36,874 nucleotides of DNA, taken from an uncultured Prolixibacteraceae bacterium. GTDB taxonomy: Bacteria > Bacteroidota > Bacteroidia > Bacteroidales > Prolixibacteraceae. A program made the translations under genes and the position numbers. This document shows positions 24,002 through 31,925 of the stretch, one piece after another (within the stretch, counting starts at the first letter, position 1; each line of letters starts with the position of its first letter). Location of the stretch: contig CAIPKZ010000270.1 of assembly GCA_903865775.1 (NCBI GenBank), forward strand, positions 1 through 36,874, in the 5' to 3' direction. A model generated the notes under the pieces. The model did no database searches and had not been told where the DNA came from. It saw only the letters and a list, made by a program, of their open reading frames with translations.

Positions 24002-24283
24002 ATGTTAAAAGTAAACGAATATTTTGGCGGTACAGTAAAATCGATCGCCCTCGATAATACCGAAGGAGTTGCAACAATTGGCGTAATGGAATCCGGAGAA
24101 TATGAATTCGGTACCGGAACCATCGAGCACATGACCATTACCAGTGGAATTTTGGACGTTTTGCTTCCAGGCGAAACCGTTTGGACAACTTACCTGAAAG
24201 GTGAAACTTTCGTAGTGGCCAAAGATGTCAGGTTCAAAGTAAAGGCAGACGGGCAGGTTGCATATTATTGCCTGTATATCTGA
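24002..24283 (+). CDS. ppnP: Pyrimidine/purine nucleoside phosphorylase PpnP
   Basis: A 93-residue cupin-fold enzyme of the DUF1255/PpnP family, full length for the family. The signature is clear: LKVNEYFGGTVKSIA at the start, GVMESGEYEFGTGTIEHMTI in the middle, then LLPGETVWTTYLKGETFVV and the C-terminal AYYCLYI. It splits nucleosides with phosphate into free base and ribose-1-phosphate in salvage metabolism. The 78-bp upstream gap holds a heptamer-type repeat (GTTGCGG, GTTGCAG, GTTTCGG, about 23929-23949) and a TACTTTTA box (23961-23968) that could serve as a promoter. No gene follows for 230 bp. Confidence 0.93.
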   Translation: MLKVNEYFGGTVKSIALDNTEGVATIGVMESGEYEFGTGTIEHMTITSGILDVLLPGETVWTTYLKGETFVVAKDVRFKVKADGQVAYYCLYI

Positions 24284-24461
24284 GTTTTAGGCCATATTAA
24301 GTCGCCAATAGAAACGCAATCGGTTCTTACAAAATTTTTTAATTGACTGTTTTGTCGGCTTGTGAGAGTTTCTCGTTTTGACAGAGCAGAGCCGTTTGAG
24401 AGATCTTTAAAATTTAGTTTTCAGTTTGGCGGGGTTGACAAGTTCGCGTTTTATTGAGAGA

Positions 24462-24469
24462 TAATTTTG
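24462..24469 (+). promoter_or_regulatory. Bacteroidota -7 promoter box (TAATTTTG)
   Basis: An exact TAnnTTTG match 46 bp before the lipoprotein ATG; the nearest TTG is 24 bp upstream, longer than usual. The remaining 24284-24461 sequence shows no gene. Confidence 0.4.
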
Positions 24470-24515
24470 TCCAAAACGTTCATTTTCAAATTGACACAAC
24501 TTAAGCAATTACATA

Positions 24516-24968
24516 ATGAAAAAACTTTTGCCACTCTTATTGGTATTATTACTATTCAGCTGTAACCATAAATCCGAGAAAGCAGCATTAGTGTCACAAA
24601 TTGAATCGTTGACAACTGAAAAAGATAGTTTAGTTAATCTTAAGAATCAATTGGAAATCAAATTTGATTCAATAAATAGAGAATCAAATTTCTGGTATCA
24701 GAATGAAACCCAAGGAAAACATTTTTTAGAAATGGGAATTAAAAATCCGAAGGAATATATTACAAATTCCTTACTCGACAAACCTGAATTAATTCCTTTA
24801 AAACCAATTTTAGGTGGTCAAATGAAATTTCTACAAGTTGAACTTTTAGGCAAAGAAAGTTTGATTGCTTATTATGAGGATGGTCATACAAGTGGTAGAG
24901 CAATTTATAGTTTTGAGCTTAAAAATGGTCGTCTGGACTTCAAATTAATTACATCGTATTTAGAATAA
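24516..24968 (+). CDS. Hypothetical lipoprotein with coiled coil
   Basis: A 150-residue protein not matched to any family I recognise. MKKLLPLLLVLLLFSC is a lipoprotein signal with the lipid-bearing cysteine at residue 16. Residues 22-62 (ALVSQIESLTTEKDSLVNLK...) are heptad-like and probably coil. The C-terminal 80 residues look like a small alpha/beta domain (FLQVELLGKESLIAYYEDG, RAIYSFELKNGRLDFK). Codon choice is markedly more AT-rich than in neighbouring genes, and the gene is alone between non-coding gaps of 232 and 230 bp, which suggests a recent or lineage-specific acquisition. It should be anchored in the inner or outer membrane facing the periplasm. Confidence 0.7.
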   Translation: MKKLLPLLLVLLLFSCNHKSEKAALVSQIESLTTEKDSLVNLKNQLEIKFDSINRESNFWYQNETQGKHFLEMGIKNPKEYITNSLLDKPELIPLKPILGGQMKFLQVELLGKESLIAYYEDGHTSGRAIYSFELKNGRLDFKLITSYLE

Positions 24969-25130
24969 AAACCAATGTCCAACAATGCAAATATAAATAG
25001 TGAAATAATTATCGCAAACCTGGAAAAATCAAATACGGCCAATACTATCAGCAACCTGGCAAGTTCGGCCCCGACTACTCAGGGTGATTATCGGTGTGTA
25101 TCTTTCCGTTCAGGCTGCTTTTCGGCTTGA

Positions 25131-25146
25131 TCCCGAGGACTCGGGA
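25131..25146. terminator. Short GC hairpin between convergent genes
   Basis: TCCCGA-GGAC-TCGGGA forms a small stem between the lipoprotein and hemH 3' ends. There is no T-run, so it may be a dispersed repeat rather than a terminator. The rest of 24969-25198 contains no supported gene, only a start-less 25-codon fragment reading ...YGQYYQQPGKFGPDYSG ending near 25087. Confidence 0.3.
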
Positions 25147-25198
25147 CAGTCTGCCCCTTTGTGTAGCTTCCTCTTTCCTTATGACTATTGACTTTTTC

Positions 25199-26218
25199 CT
25201 AATCTATAAATGGATTCAGGATTTCTTCCATGGCAGCAATCCATTGGGGCGAATCATTCAGACTTTCAACCATCTGCAATTCCTCACCTCCATTTTGCAT
25301 AAACAATTCCTTGTATTCCCAGCCAATTTCCACCGTAGTTTCCAGGCAATCGGCCACAAAAGCCGGAGCTGCAACCAACACTTTTTTATTTCCCGATTTA
25401 GCACGGTTAATCAGGTTTTTATCGGTAAATGGTGTCATCCAATTATTCGAAAGGCGTGACTGAAAAGAGACTGAATACTGATCTTTCTGCAATCCCAAAC
25501 GCTTGACTAACTCACGCGTAGTTTGGTAGCAGGTGGCTTTGTAGCAAAATTGGCCAAACTCCGGCAGACTGGTTTCGCAGTCGCAGGTCTTAATCGATTC
25601 ATCCGGATGATTTTTCTCCAGATGCCGGTTGGGCAAGCCATGATAGGTAAAGATAATATGATCGTAGTTTTCAGGATGATACGACTGAATCCGCGCGGTA
25701 AAGGCATCCAAAAAAGCCGGATGGTCATAAAACTGGTTGATGGCATGAATTTCAGGAATCGTATTCCATTTTTTCACCTGATCCATCACGGCCTGAATGG
25801 CGGTACCATTGGTTGATGAAGCGTATTGCGGAAACATGGGAAAAATAACCAGCCTGTCGTAATTGCCTTTATGAATGGCTGCCATGGCTTTTCCTATGGA
25901 AGGATTTCCATAACGCATGGCCAAATAGACATCAGCCTTTCCAACGAGTTTTGCCTGAAGCTCTTCCTGAACCTGTTCAGAAAAAAACAGTAGTGGAGAT
26001 CCTTTTTCGGTCCATAAGCGTTGATAGAGCTTTGTTGATTTGGGAGCCCGAAAAGGTACAATGATGAGGTTGACCAATATTTTTTGTGCGATCAGCGGAA
26101 GATCAATCACCCTGCGATCGTTCAGGAATTCAAACAGATACCTGCGTACCGCGTTAACTTTTGGCTCGTCAGGAGTCCCGACATTGATGAGTATTACTGC
26201 TGTTTTTTTATTTTTCAT
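25199..26218 (-). CDS. hemH: Ferrochelatase
   Basis: A 339-residue enzyme that inserts ferrous iron into protoporphyrin IX (or coproporphyrin III) at the end of haem synthesis. Motifs include ILINVGTPDEP at the start, YLAMRYGNPSI, FPMFPQYASSTNG, the metal-site His193 in IIFTYHGLPNRHL, the SFQSRLSNNWMTPFTD loop, and Glu293 in ADCLETTVEIGWEY. Four cysteines (TCDCETSL...FCYKATC, about residues 209-227) follow the catalytic His by 15-35 residues and might bind an iron-sulphur cluster, although the known clusters of other bacterial ferrochelatases use partly different positions. The gene is convergent with the lipoprotein gene. Upstream lies a double palindrome (26305-26375). Confidence 0.95.
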   Translation of the reverse strand: MKNKKTAVILINVGTPDEPKVNAVRRYLFEFLNDRRVIDLPLIAQKILVNLIIVPFRAPKSTKLYQRLWTEKGSPLLFFSEQVQEELQAKLVGKADVYLAMRYGNPSIGKAMAAIHKGNYDRLVIFPMFPQYASSTNGTAIQAVMDQVKKWNTIPEIHAINQFYDHPAFLDAFTARIQSYHPENYDHIIFTYHGLPNRHLEKNHPDESIKTCDCETSLPEFGQFCYKATCYQTTRELVKRLGLQKDQYSVSFQSRLSNNWMTPFTDKNLINRAKSGNKKVLVAAPAFVADCLETTVEIGWEYKELFMQNGGEELQMVESLNDSPQWIAAMEEILNPFID

Positions 26219-26304
26219 GTTTCAGATTAATTTCAAGACAACTAATTGTTGATTGATGTTAACAAATGATTCAACAAATTGATCAATCGGAACGGAAACA
26301 ATTT

Positions 26305-26375
26305 GTAGAGACGCACGGCCGTGCGTCTCCGTAATAACCAACCGTACAGGCAGACGCACGGCCGTGCGTCTCTAC
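26305..26375. repeat. Paired perfect palindromes (GAGACGCACGGCCGTGCGTCTC type)
   Basis: Two copies of a 20-22 bp perfect palindrome are present (26308-26329 and 26352-26371). They lie as exact inverted 24-bp arms (26305-26328 and 26352-26375) around a 23-bp spacer. The 71-bp unit can therefore fold either as two small hairpins or as one long one. The GTAGAGACGCACGGCCGTGCGTCTC core is a known type of dispersed intergenic repeat. It lies between the hemH start and the DUF5686 gene end. Confidence 0.85.
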
Positions 26376-26399
26376 TGAAATGACCATTGAATCTAGTTC

Positions 26400-29045
26400 C
26401 TAATTCAGATTCAAACTCACCTTTATCCCAGCCGACCGATATTTCCCGTTTTCGAAACCTGCAACAGCCTCAACATTCAGAATTAAAAACAAATTAGATA
26501 GTCCATAACCTGTTTCTACATAATTCTTCAATTCAGGAGTACTTATGAAGTTTACAAAAAGGTTTTCGGAGGCCGATAAATTTTTAATAACTGGTAAAAG
26601 TTTTAGTAGCATTCGTCTGGCCTGCCAATTTACCTGAGATTCCAGAAATTGAGTGCTGGTTGAAAATTCATAAAAGGGCAGCAGCCTGAAACTGTTTCCG
26701 GACGCTGAAAACATGAAGCTTGTTGGTTGGGTATTAAAATGTTGGAAATCTTCAAAATAGACCTTTCTATTATTGATGAACCAGCCGGTGTTAACCGAAT
26801 ATGAAAAATGGTCACTGATTCCAAAACCGATCTTCTGATGAATACCCAGCTTTACCAAATCGAAACGCGAATCGCTACCAAATACCCCGGAAAAAGCTCC
26901 GGCATACTCAAGAGAATAGGTCGGATATTTGCGCTCAGCATACATTTTTACATGATCGCGAATACGATACCTGAGCCTTGGTGTATATTCCAGAACCATA
27001 CGACTTTCGAACGACTGATGGTTTTCAAGCTGCCACGGAATCAATGTCATATTGTTGATCTGATCGTTGGGTTGTATTTCCCGATCTTCGTATTTAATAA
27101 TTGAAAAATTGGAATGATTGGTTAACTGACTGTTGTCGCTGTAGTCAAGTTCGACATTCAGGTTCAATCCGTTGGCCAGATCGCGGCTGCCCATGAGCTG
27201 CAGATAATCGCGCCGGTAATAACGTTTATAGTTTTGCTCGAGCCAGAGCGTGTAAAAATCGTTGGTCATGGGTTGCATTCCTGAAACCCGGTTAAAATCG
27301 TCGGTAGTGGTTCCTAAACTGAATGAAATCAAACTATTGGTCATTCCATCCAATCGCTGCAGATACGTTAATTTCGTATCCAATTTTTGCCGGGCAAAAG
27401 CATACGAAAAAGTTGGACTCAACCGCTTCATTCGACCCGTGCTGTCTGCCTTGTAATAACTGAAAGGCAATTCCAAACGCAAACCATCGACCGAATTAAA
27501 AGCCAGTGATGTAGGATCGGTCAGTGTTGGAATGGTAAACCGTTTAAATTTCCGGATCGAATCCACCGAGTAATCGTAGGTTTTACCAAACAAGAGGTGT
27601 TTAAGCTTAAACATTCGTTTCGAATCGCGCACCGAATCCTGATATTCCGGAGTGTCCGATACACGCAAAAAAGAATCTTTCCCTGCAAAACTGATTTTCT
27701 CCTTTTCGGTCAGCGGAATTGGCCGAAGCGTCGCCCAATAGGCCGAATCGTTTTTTACCTGCTTTTGGCTAACCTTTATAGTTGACTTTATTTCCAGTGG
27801 TTCGGGCGGACTGTTTCGCTGTGCTTCGGCTTCGATCAAGCGGTTTAATTTCACGGTTTCGCGGTTATTCATCACCGGTTTCTGCATCATGGCATCAATT
27901 CGCTTTTGCGCTTTCGATTTTTCGGCAGTCAGCTGAGCCTCCTTTTCTTCGTGTTTCAGGACTTCAACAAACTGCTGATCCTTCAACTGCTGATCCTTCA
28001 GCCGGTCTAAAAACGTATGATCAAGAGCAGTATTCAGAGTCGTTTGGTATTCTGAAATCGATGCTACATATTTAAAATTCATTTTAAAACCCAGCCCAGA
28101 AAAGCCCATGTCGAAATCGAGACTAACCGGCATCCATGTGTTCTTATTCACTTCAGCATACAATTGATGTACCCTGACCTCCGTCATTGGGATATGCAGT
28201 TTCAGATCAGCTGAATGAATGTTCCAGAATCCATCCGCGATAAAAATATATCCTGAAAATACATCGTTGCCATTTGTTTTTGGAGTCACCCGGATTTTAT
28301 TGATGGTACGTCCCTGGTCTTCAAAAACACCATCGAGACTGAATTGATATACCTTCAGTGCGCTTTTCCCAACCGGAGAAACAACACCGTATTTGTCTGC
28401 ATCATACAAATTATTGGTAATCATGGCCATCGGCGAAGTATTGTTGTCTTTTCCGGATGAGCGCATGGCCAGAACCTGCTGACTGACCTTATCCGGCAAT
28501 TCAAAATCAATTTTACTGACTGTTTCCATCACAAAGGCCTCGTTCTCTTTTACACCGTCCTTTTTCATTTGCTTTTCAAGCAGAAAAGGTATTTTATCGA
28601 ACACTCCGGAACCTTTCAGGTAAACTTTGCAGGAGTATTTCGAAACCTGTTTTTGGTAATAAGGAGCGAGGGCAATCGCCCGCCGCATGATATAATATGC
28701 CGGATCTTCTCCTGAAGCCAATACCTTGACTTCGGGTAGCTGATAATCCTGAAAGACCAGTTGCACGTTAATTTCCTGAAAGGTTTTTCCGATGGTGAGT
28801 TCCATCGTTTGGGTTTGATATCCAAGGTACTGAAATAATACCTTGTATTGTCCTTCCTGAAGTTTCAATTCGTAGTTGCCGTCAATATTCGAAGTGGTTC
28901 CGGAAGACAATTTCGGAATGTAAATATTGGCAAAAGGAACTCCTTTACCTTGCTCGTTGTTGATACGCCCCCGGATTCCCTGAGCAAATACCGGAGCAAA
29001 TGATATACCGCAAAATAAAAGAGAAAGCAGAGTTCGAATCATCAT
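26400..29045 (-). CDS. DUF5686 / carboxypeptidase-regulatory-like outer-membrane protein
   Basis: An 881-residue exported protein. A signal peptide ends at APVFAQ (residue 22). Residues 23-112 are a CarboxypepD_reg-like beta sandwich (GIRGRINNEQGKGVPFANIY, SSGTTSNIDGNYELKL, GYQTQTMELTIG), as found at the N-terminus of TonB-dependent receptors. The rest is the DUF5686 region, beginning DPAYYIMRRAIALAPYY and ending in strand-rich sequence with many aromatic residues, consistent with an outer-membrane barrel. No plug domain is evident, so it is not a classical TonB receptor. Residues near 345 carry a small tandem repeat (LKDQQLKDQQ). Its function is unknown. It begins 27 bp after the MNT gene on the same strand. 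Confidence 0.85.
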   Translation of the reverse strand: MMIRTLLSLLFCGISFAPVFAQGIRGRINNEQGKGVPFANIYIPKLSSGTTSNIDGNYELKLQEGQYKVLFQYLGYQTQTMELTIGKTFQEINVQLVFQDYQLPEVKVLASGEDPAYYIMRRAIALAPYYQKQVSKYSCKVYLKGSGVFDKIPFLLEKQMKKDGVKENEAFVMETVSKIDFELPDKVSQQVLAMRSSGKDNNTSPMAMITNNLYDADKYGVVSPVGKSALKVYQFSLDGVFEDQGRTINKIRVTPKTNGNDVFSGYIFIADGFWNIHSADLKLHIPMTEVRVHQLYAEVNKNTWMPVSLDFDMGFSGLGFKMNFKYVASISEYQTTLNTALDHTFLDRLKDQQLKDQQFVEVLKHEEKEAQLTAEKSKAQKRIDAMMQKPVMNNRETVKLNRLIEAEAQRNSPPEPLEIKSTIKVSQKQVKNDSAYWATLRPIPLTEKEKISFAGKDSFLRVSDTPEYQDSVRDSKRMFKLKHLLFGKTYDYSVDSIRKFKRFTIPTLTDPTSLAFNSVDGLRLELPFSYYKADSTGRMKRLSPTFSYAFARQKLDTKLTYLQRLDGMTNSLISFSLGTTTDDFNRVSGMQPMTNDFYTLWLEQNYKRYYRRDYLQLMGSRDLANGLNLNVELDYSDNSQLTNHSNFSIIKYEDREIQPNDQINNMTLIPWQLENHQSFESRMVLEYTPRLRYRIRDHVKMYAERKYPTYSLEYAGAFSGVFGSDSRFDLVKLGIHQKIGFGISDHFSYSVNTGWFINNRKVYFEDFQHFNTQPTSFMFSASGNSFRLLPFYEFSTSTQFLESQVNWQARRMLLKLLPVIKNLSASENLFVNFISTPELKNYVETGYGLSNLFLILNVEAVAGFENGKYRSAGIKVSLNLN

Positions 29046-29071
29046 GTACGGTCGGTTTTTGAAGTCTGAAA

Positions 29072-29374
29072 CTACCTTTCAAAAAGAACAATCCCAATCC
29101 TCTCAATATGATCAAGCAAATCCTGGTTGGTAAGATATTGGTAAAGTGAAAGATCGAATGTAAAAGGCAGCAACAAATCGTCCAACTCCCAGGAAACCTG
29201 ATTTAAAATCGTCAGATCCAAAGATTCACCCAGTAAAGTCAAATCAACGTCCGAAGCAGGTTTAAAATTTCCTTTTGCTCTTGAGCCGTAAAGAATAACT
29301 TTTTCAACTTCAGTGTGCGTTCGAAAAACAGACCGAATGGCTTCAACGACCTCATCCTGTATACCGTATTTCAT
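29072..29374 (-). CDS. MNT-type nucleotidyltransferase (MntA-like antitoxin)
   Basis: A 100-residue minimal nucleotidyltransferase. The motif GSX10DXD is exact: Gly30-Ser31, then ten residues, then Asp42-Val-Asp44 (GSRAKG...SDVDL); Asp74 (TFDLSLY) may be the third carboxylate. In type VII toxin-antitoxin systems such proteins add AMP to a tyrosine of the paired HEPN toxin and silence it. The HEPN gene is immediately upstream on the same strand (94-bp gap containing a short GCCGGA/TCCGGC stem). The length is normal for the family. The role as antitoxin follows from pairing and motifs, not from direct evidence. Confidence 0.88.
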   Translation of the reverse strand: MKYGIQDEVVEAIRSVFRTHTEVEKVILYGSRAKGNFKPASDVDLTLLGESLDLTILNQVSWELDDLLLPFTFDLSLYQYLTNQDLLDHIERIGIVLFER

Positions 29375-29468
29375 TCGAATATAATTTGTTTTTTAAGGCC
29401 GGATGTAACTCGCATGTCCGGCTGCTGCGGATTCTTTCTTGTTTGTGTTTTTAACGGACATGCTCGTT

Positions 29469-29951
29469 TCATAATTCACCGTCGAATAAACCTGGATTAT
29501 CATCTGATTTCAATGTTCCCATTGTCTGGCTGAATTCCTGAAACAATCCGTAATAATGACCAATAATTTTCAGAATAATCATATTTGCAACTTCCTCATT
29601 GTAAGTGTGTGAAGTTTCGTTACGGCTTTTAATCATGTCCATCCATCCTTCGGCATCACTAATCAAGCCCAATTTAAACGCTTCCCTGGTAGAATCTCTT
29701 GATCCGCCAACGTCATTATTTCCCTGATATTCAGCATAGTCTTTCATCACATTCCAGGCTAACTGATGGGTATATTCAAACCTTTGAATTAAACCTTCCT
29801 TCAATATTTCCTGAACTGACTCATTCGATTGATATTCATTTCCGGTCTTATTCCCATCAACAATATTTACTGCCTTCGTCAATTTGAGAAGTGCCTTTTG
29901 GAAGTTTGAAAACCTCTGCTCCCATCGAATATCTTTTTGTTCTTCTCTCAT
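29469..29951 (-). CDS. HEPN domain protein, HI0074-like (HepT-type toxin candidate)
   Basis: A 160-residue all-helical protein of the nucleotidyltransferase substrate-binding (HI0074) group. FEYTHQLAWNVMKDYAEYQG (about residues 58-77) and SRDSTREAFKLGLI are typical. The RX4HXY motif of HepT RNase toxins is intact: Arg110-Asn-Glu-Thr-Ser-His115-Thr-Tyr117. Arg and His would form the RNase site, and Tyr117 is the position that the partner MNT enzyme adenylylates. The start overlaps the stop of the preceding PAS gene (ATGA), so translation is probably coupled. Having a sensory gene in front of a HEPN/MNT pair is unusual. A non-toxic nucleotidyl-transfer complex is the alternative. Confidence 0.85.
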   Translation of the reverse strand: MREEQKDIRWEQRFSNFQKALLKLTKAVNIVDGNKTGNEYQSNESVQEILKEGLIQRFEYTHQLAWNVMKDYAEYQGNNDVGGSRDSTREAFKLGLISDAEGWMDMIKSRNETSHTYNEEVANMIILKIIGHYYGLFQEFSQTMGTLKSDDNPGLFDGEL

Positions 29952-30304
29952 GGAATGATGGTATCTGACGATTTATCTCTAATGTGGTGCTGCAATTTCT
30001 CCGGAATTTCATACGAAATCTCTACAACGCCTTTGAATTCACCATCTTCAATCCAGGGAGTCTGGTGAATCATTTTATGGATTCCTCTCTTTTCAATGGA
30101 GAAGGAATTAGGGATTGGTTCGGCTAACATTTTTATCAGGAAGGTTCGGGCAGGTTCCGGATGGCATTCAATCAGGCTTTTGCCTATCAAATCACCATCA
30201 CCGGATTTGGCAAATTGCATTTTAGAGCGTTCATTCATGTAAACGACAATCCCCTTCCGGTCGCAAACGGTGATTGCACCTAAAAATCCATCCGTCCAAT
30301 TCAT
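29948..30304 (-). CDS. Stand-alone PAS domain protein
   Basis: A 118-residue protein consisting of one PAS fold: GFLGAITVCDRKGIVVYMNE (first strands), a helix FAKSGDGDLIGKSLIECHPE, then FSIEKRGIHKMIHQTPWIED and GVVEISYEIPEK. The ECHPEPA segment after the GKS helix resembles PAS domains attached to DUF438/hemerythrin-like proteins. No effector domain is present, so it probably senses a ligand or redox state and acts through a partner. It begins 3 bp after the GH16-like gene and its stop overlaps the HEPN start (ATGA), tying it to both. The ligand is unknown. Confidence 0.75.
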   Translation of the reverse strand: MNWTDGFLGAITVCDRKGIVVYMNERSKMQFAKSGDGDLIGKSLIECHPEPARTFLIKMLAEPIPNSFSIEKRGIHKMIHQTPWIEDGEFKGVVEISYEIPEKLQHHIRDKSSDTIIP

Positions 30305-30307
30305 AAC

Positions 30308-31744
30308 TTATACTTTGGCATGCTGATAAAAACGCACCCAATCGATTTCAAACCGGTGAGGCAAGCTATCCGACGGTTCGGCAACCACGATGGATGCCGC
30401 GTTCAAATGCATTTTAAAAGCAGGAACATGATCGGTTACAGTCCAGACAATCCGGTCGTTAATTTTCCAAACCAATGAATGGGCTGACCATTCGAGTCTG
30501 AAAATATAGAATTCACCGGTTTTTAAGCCTGAAATACTTGTGCTTTCGGCATGAATTCCGTGATCAGAATTGGTAAATAATCCTACCCTGTTTTTTGCAC
30601 CCATTTCAACCAGATTAATTTGCGGTGAGTTATCCTCACCCAACAAATAAATCGCATCAACCAAATGATTGTCTGGTGAATATTTCACCTTGGCTTCCAG
30701 TATTCCATGTTTCCACCACTCGGTGGCTGCATTTGAAACGATACCTGAGGTGTAATCGAATTCCTGTTCAACAAATCCGAATGGGATACGCCACTGCATG
30801 CCGGTGGCCTTTTCCTTCCGAACTTCAATTTTCAGAGATTTTCCATCATGCACTACATTTTTGCCATCTGTAAAAGCGTGTAAATCGCCTGGCTGGGAAT
30901 AGTTTTGGCCCAACGATTCATTGGCACGATAGGATTTGGTCATCCATTTCTGCGCATCCAGTTGATTGGTATCAAAACAATCTTCAAAAACCAAATGCCA
31001 TTTTTTGAAAAAATCAAAATCGGCGGAATGCCTGTATTTCAGATATTTAATTAATTGAGGCAACTTCTTCAATTCAGCGAAACGCTTTTCCATTTCCGAA
31101 TCTTCAGTCTTTTCCCATTTGTGTTTATCTTCCAAATAGCCAACCCGTGCAAGAAATTCTTCTGATGCGGTGATTACCTGAAGTTCTTCCAGACGTTTCC
31201 GTTCGGTTGAATCGGTCATCAATTCATAATTTCTAAACGCAGAAGATTGCCTGTATTTCTTAAAAAACTGAACTTCTTCGGAGCTTTTCAAGTTCAGATA
31301 TTCATTAAAAATGGCATATTCCTTCGATTCTTTATCCTTCTTTTTTAATGCCTCAAATGAATGATGCTCGACTGCAGTTTTTAGTTCCTTATATTTAATC
31401 AATATTTCGGAATCCGAAATCTTTTCAAATTTTTTCAGCTCATCAGAATTCAGAGTTGAATAAAATTTCTTCAGCCGGCCATTTTTGCTCAAACTTTTAA
31501 GTTCGTGCAACAAAACCTCTTCTTTGCTTCCTTTCAGACTCAGTTGCTGAATTTCCTTTTTTTTCTGCTTGAATGTGTCTGAATTAACCAGTAAATCAAG
31601 TTTATGGTATTCCTTCAACTCCTCGGATTTCAAAAACTCACCATATTCATGATAGTCCAAGAGCAATGCTTCATGAGCACTTTCAATTTTTTCAGTAGAT
31701 TTTATTAGCCCGAAGGTGCTGGCAAATAGGATTTTAAACGACAT
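30308..31744 (-). CDS. Helical-repeat protein fused to an altered GH16-like domain
   Basis: A 478-residue protein. Residues 25-250 are highly charged, helical and repetitive: at least four degenerate copies of a unit such as FLKSEELKEYHKL...SDTF (37-58), LNSDELKKFEKI (98-109), LKSSEEVQFFKKYRQSSAF (152-170) and LPQLIKYLKYRHSADF (228-243). Residues about 250-478 have a GH16/laminarinase-like jelly roll (FEDCFDTNQLDAQKW, WWKHGILEAKVKYSPDN, FRLEWSAHSLVWKINDRIVW, FEIDWVRFY). The catalytic ExDxxE reads Gln375-Ile-Asn377-Leu-Val-Glu380, so two of three acids are amides and hydrolysis is unlikely. No convincing signal peptide is seen. The start at 31744 is preferred over 31801, which adds a basic, unrelated stretch. 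It leads the PAS-HEPN-MNT genes, 3 bp before PAS. Confidence 0.75.
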   Translation of the reverse strand: MSFKILFASTFGLIKSTEKIESAHEALLLDYHEYGEFLKSEELKEYHKLDLLVNSDTFKQKKKEIQQLSLKGSKEEVLLHELKSLSKNGRLKKFYSTLNSDELKKFEKISDSEILIKYKELKTAVEHHSFEALKKKDKESKEYAIFNEYLNLKSSEEVQFFKKYRQSSAFRNYELMTDSTERKRLEELQVITASEEFLARVGYLEDKHKWEKTEDSEMEKRFAELKKLPQLIKYLKYRHSADFDFFKKWHLVFEDCFDTNQLDAQKWMTKSYRANESLGQNYSQPGDLHAFTDGKNVVHDGKSLKIEVRKEKATGMQWRIPFGFVEQEFDYTSGIVSNAATEWWKHGILEAKVKYSPDNHLVDAIYLLGEDNSPQINLVEMGAKNRVGLFTNSDHGIHAESTSISGLKTGEFYIFRLEWSAHSLVWKINDRIVWTVTDHVPAFKMHLNAASIVVAEPSDSLPHRFEIDWVRFYQHAKV

Positions 31745-31925
31745 AATCGGTTTCTTTATTTTGTCCTGAATTCGAAGTTTTAAAAATAGTAAATAAAACA
31801 AACTTCACCACTATTTTCGGTCACGTGATGAACTTCAGATTTATAAAATGAGTTATGATTCCGGAGGAGTTATTCAACAGGATTATTACTGCCAGCTATA
31901 GCAATTCGTTTCGAAGCATTTGTAG

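Noticed and set aside
25094-25463. Forward open frames running into hemH
   Set aside because: They are antisense to the ferrochelatase C-terminus, which carries the conserved ADCLETTVEIG motif.
26305-26375. Possible CRISPR repeats
   Set aside because: There are only two units, in inverted rather than direct orientation, with a single spacer and no cas genes.
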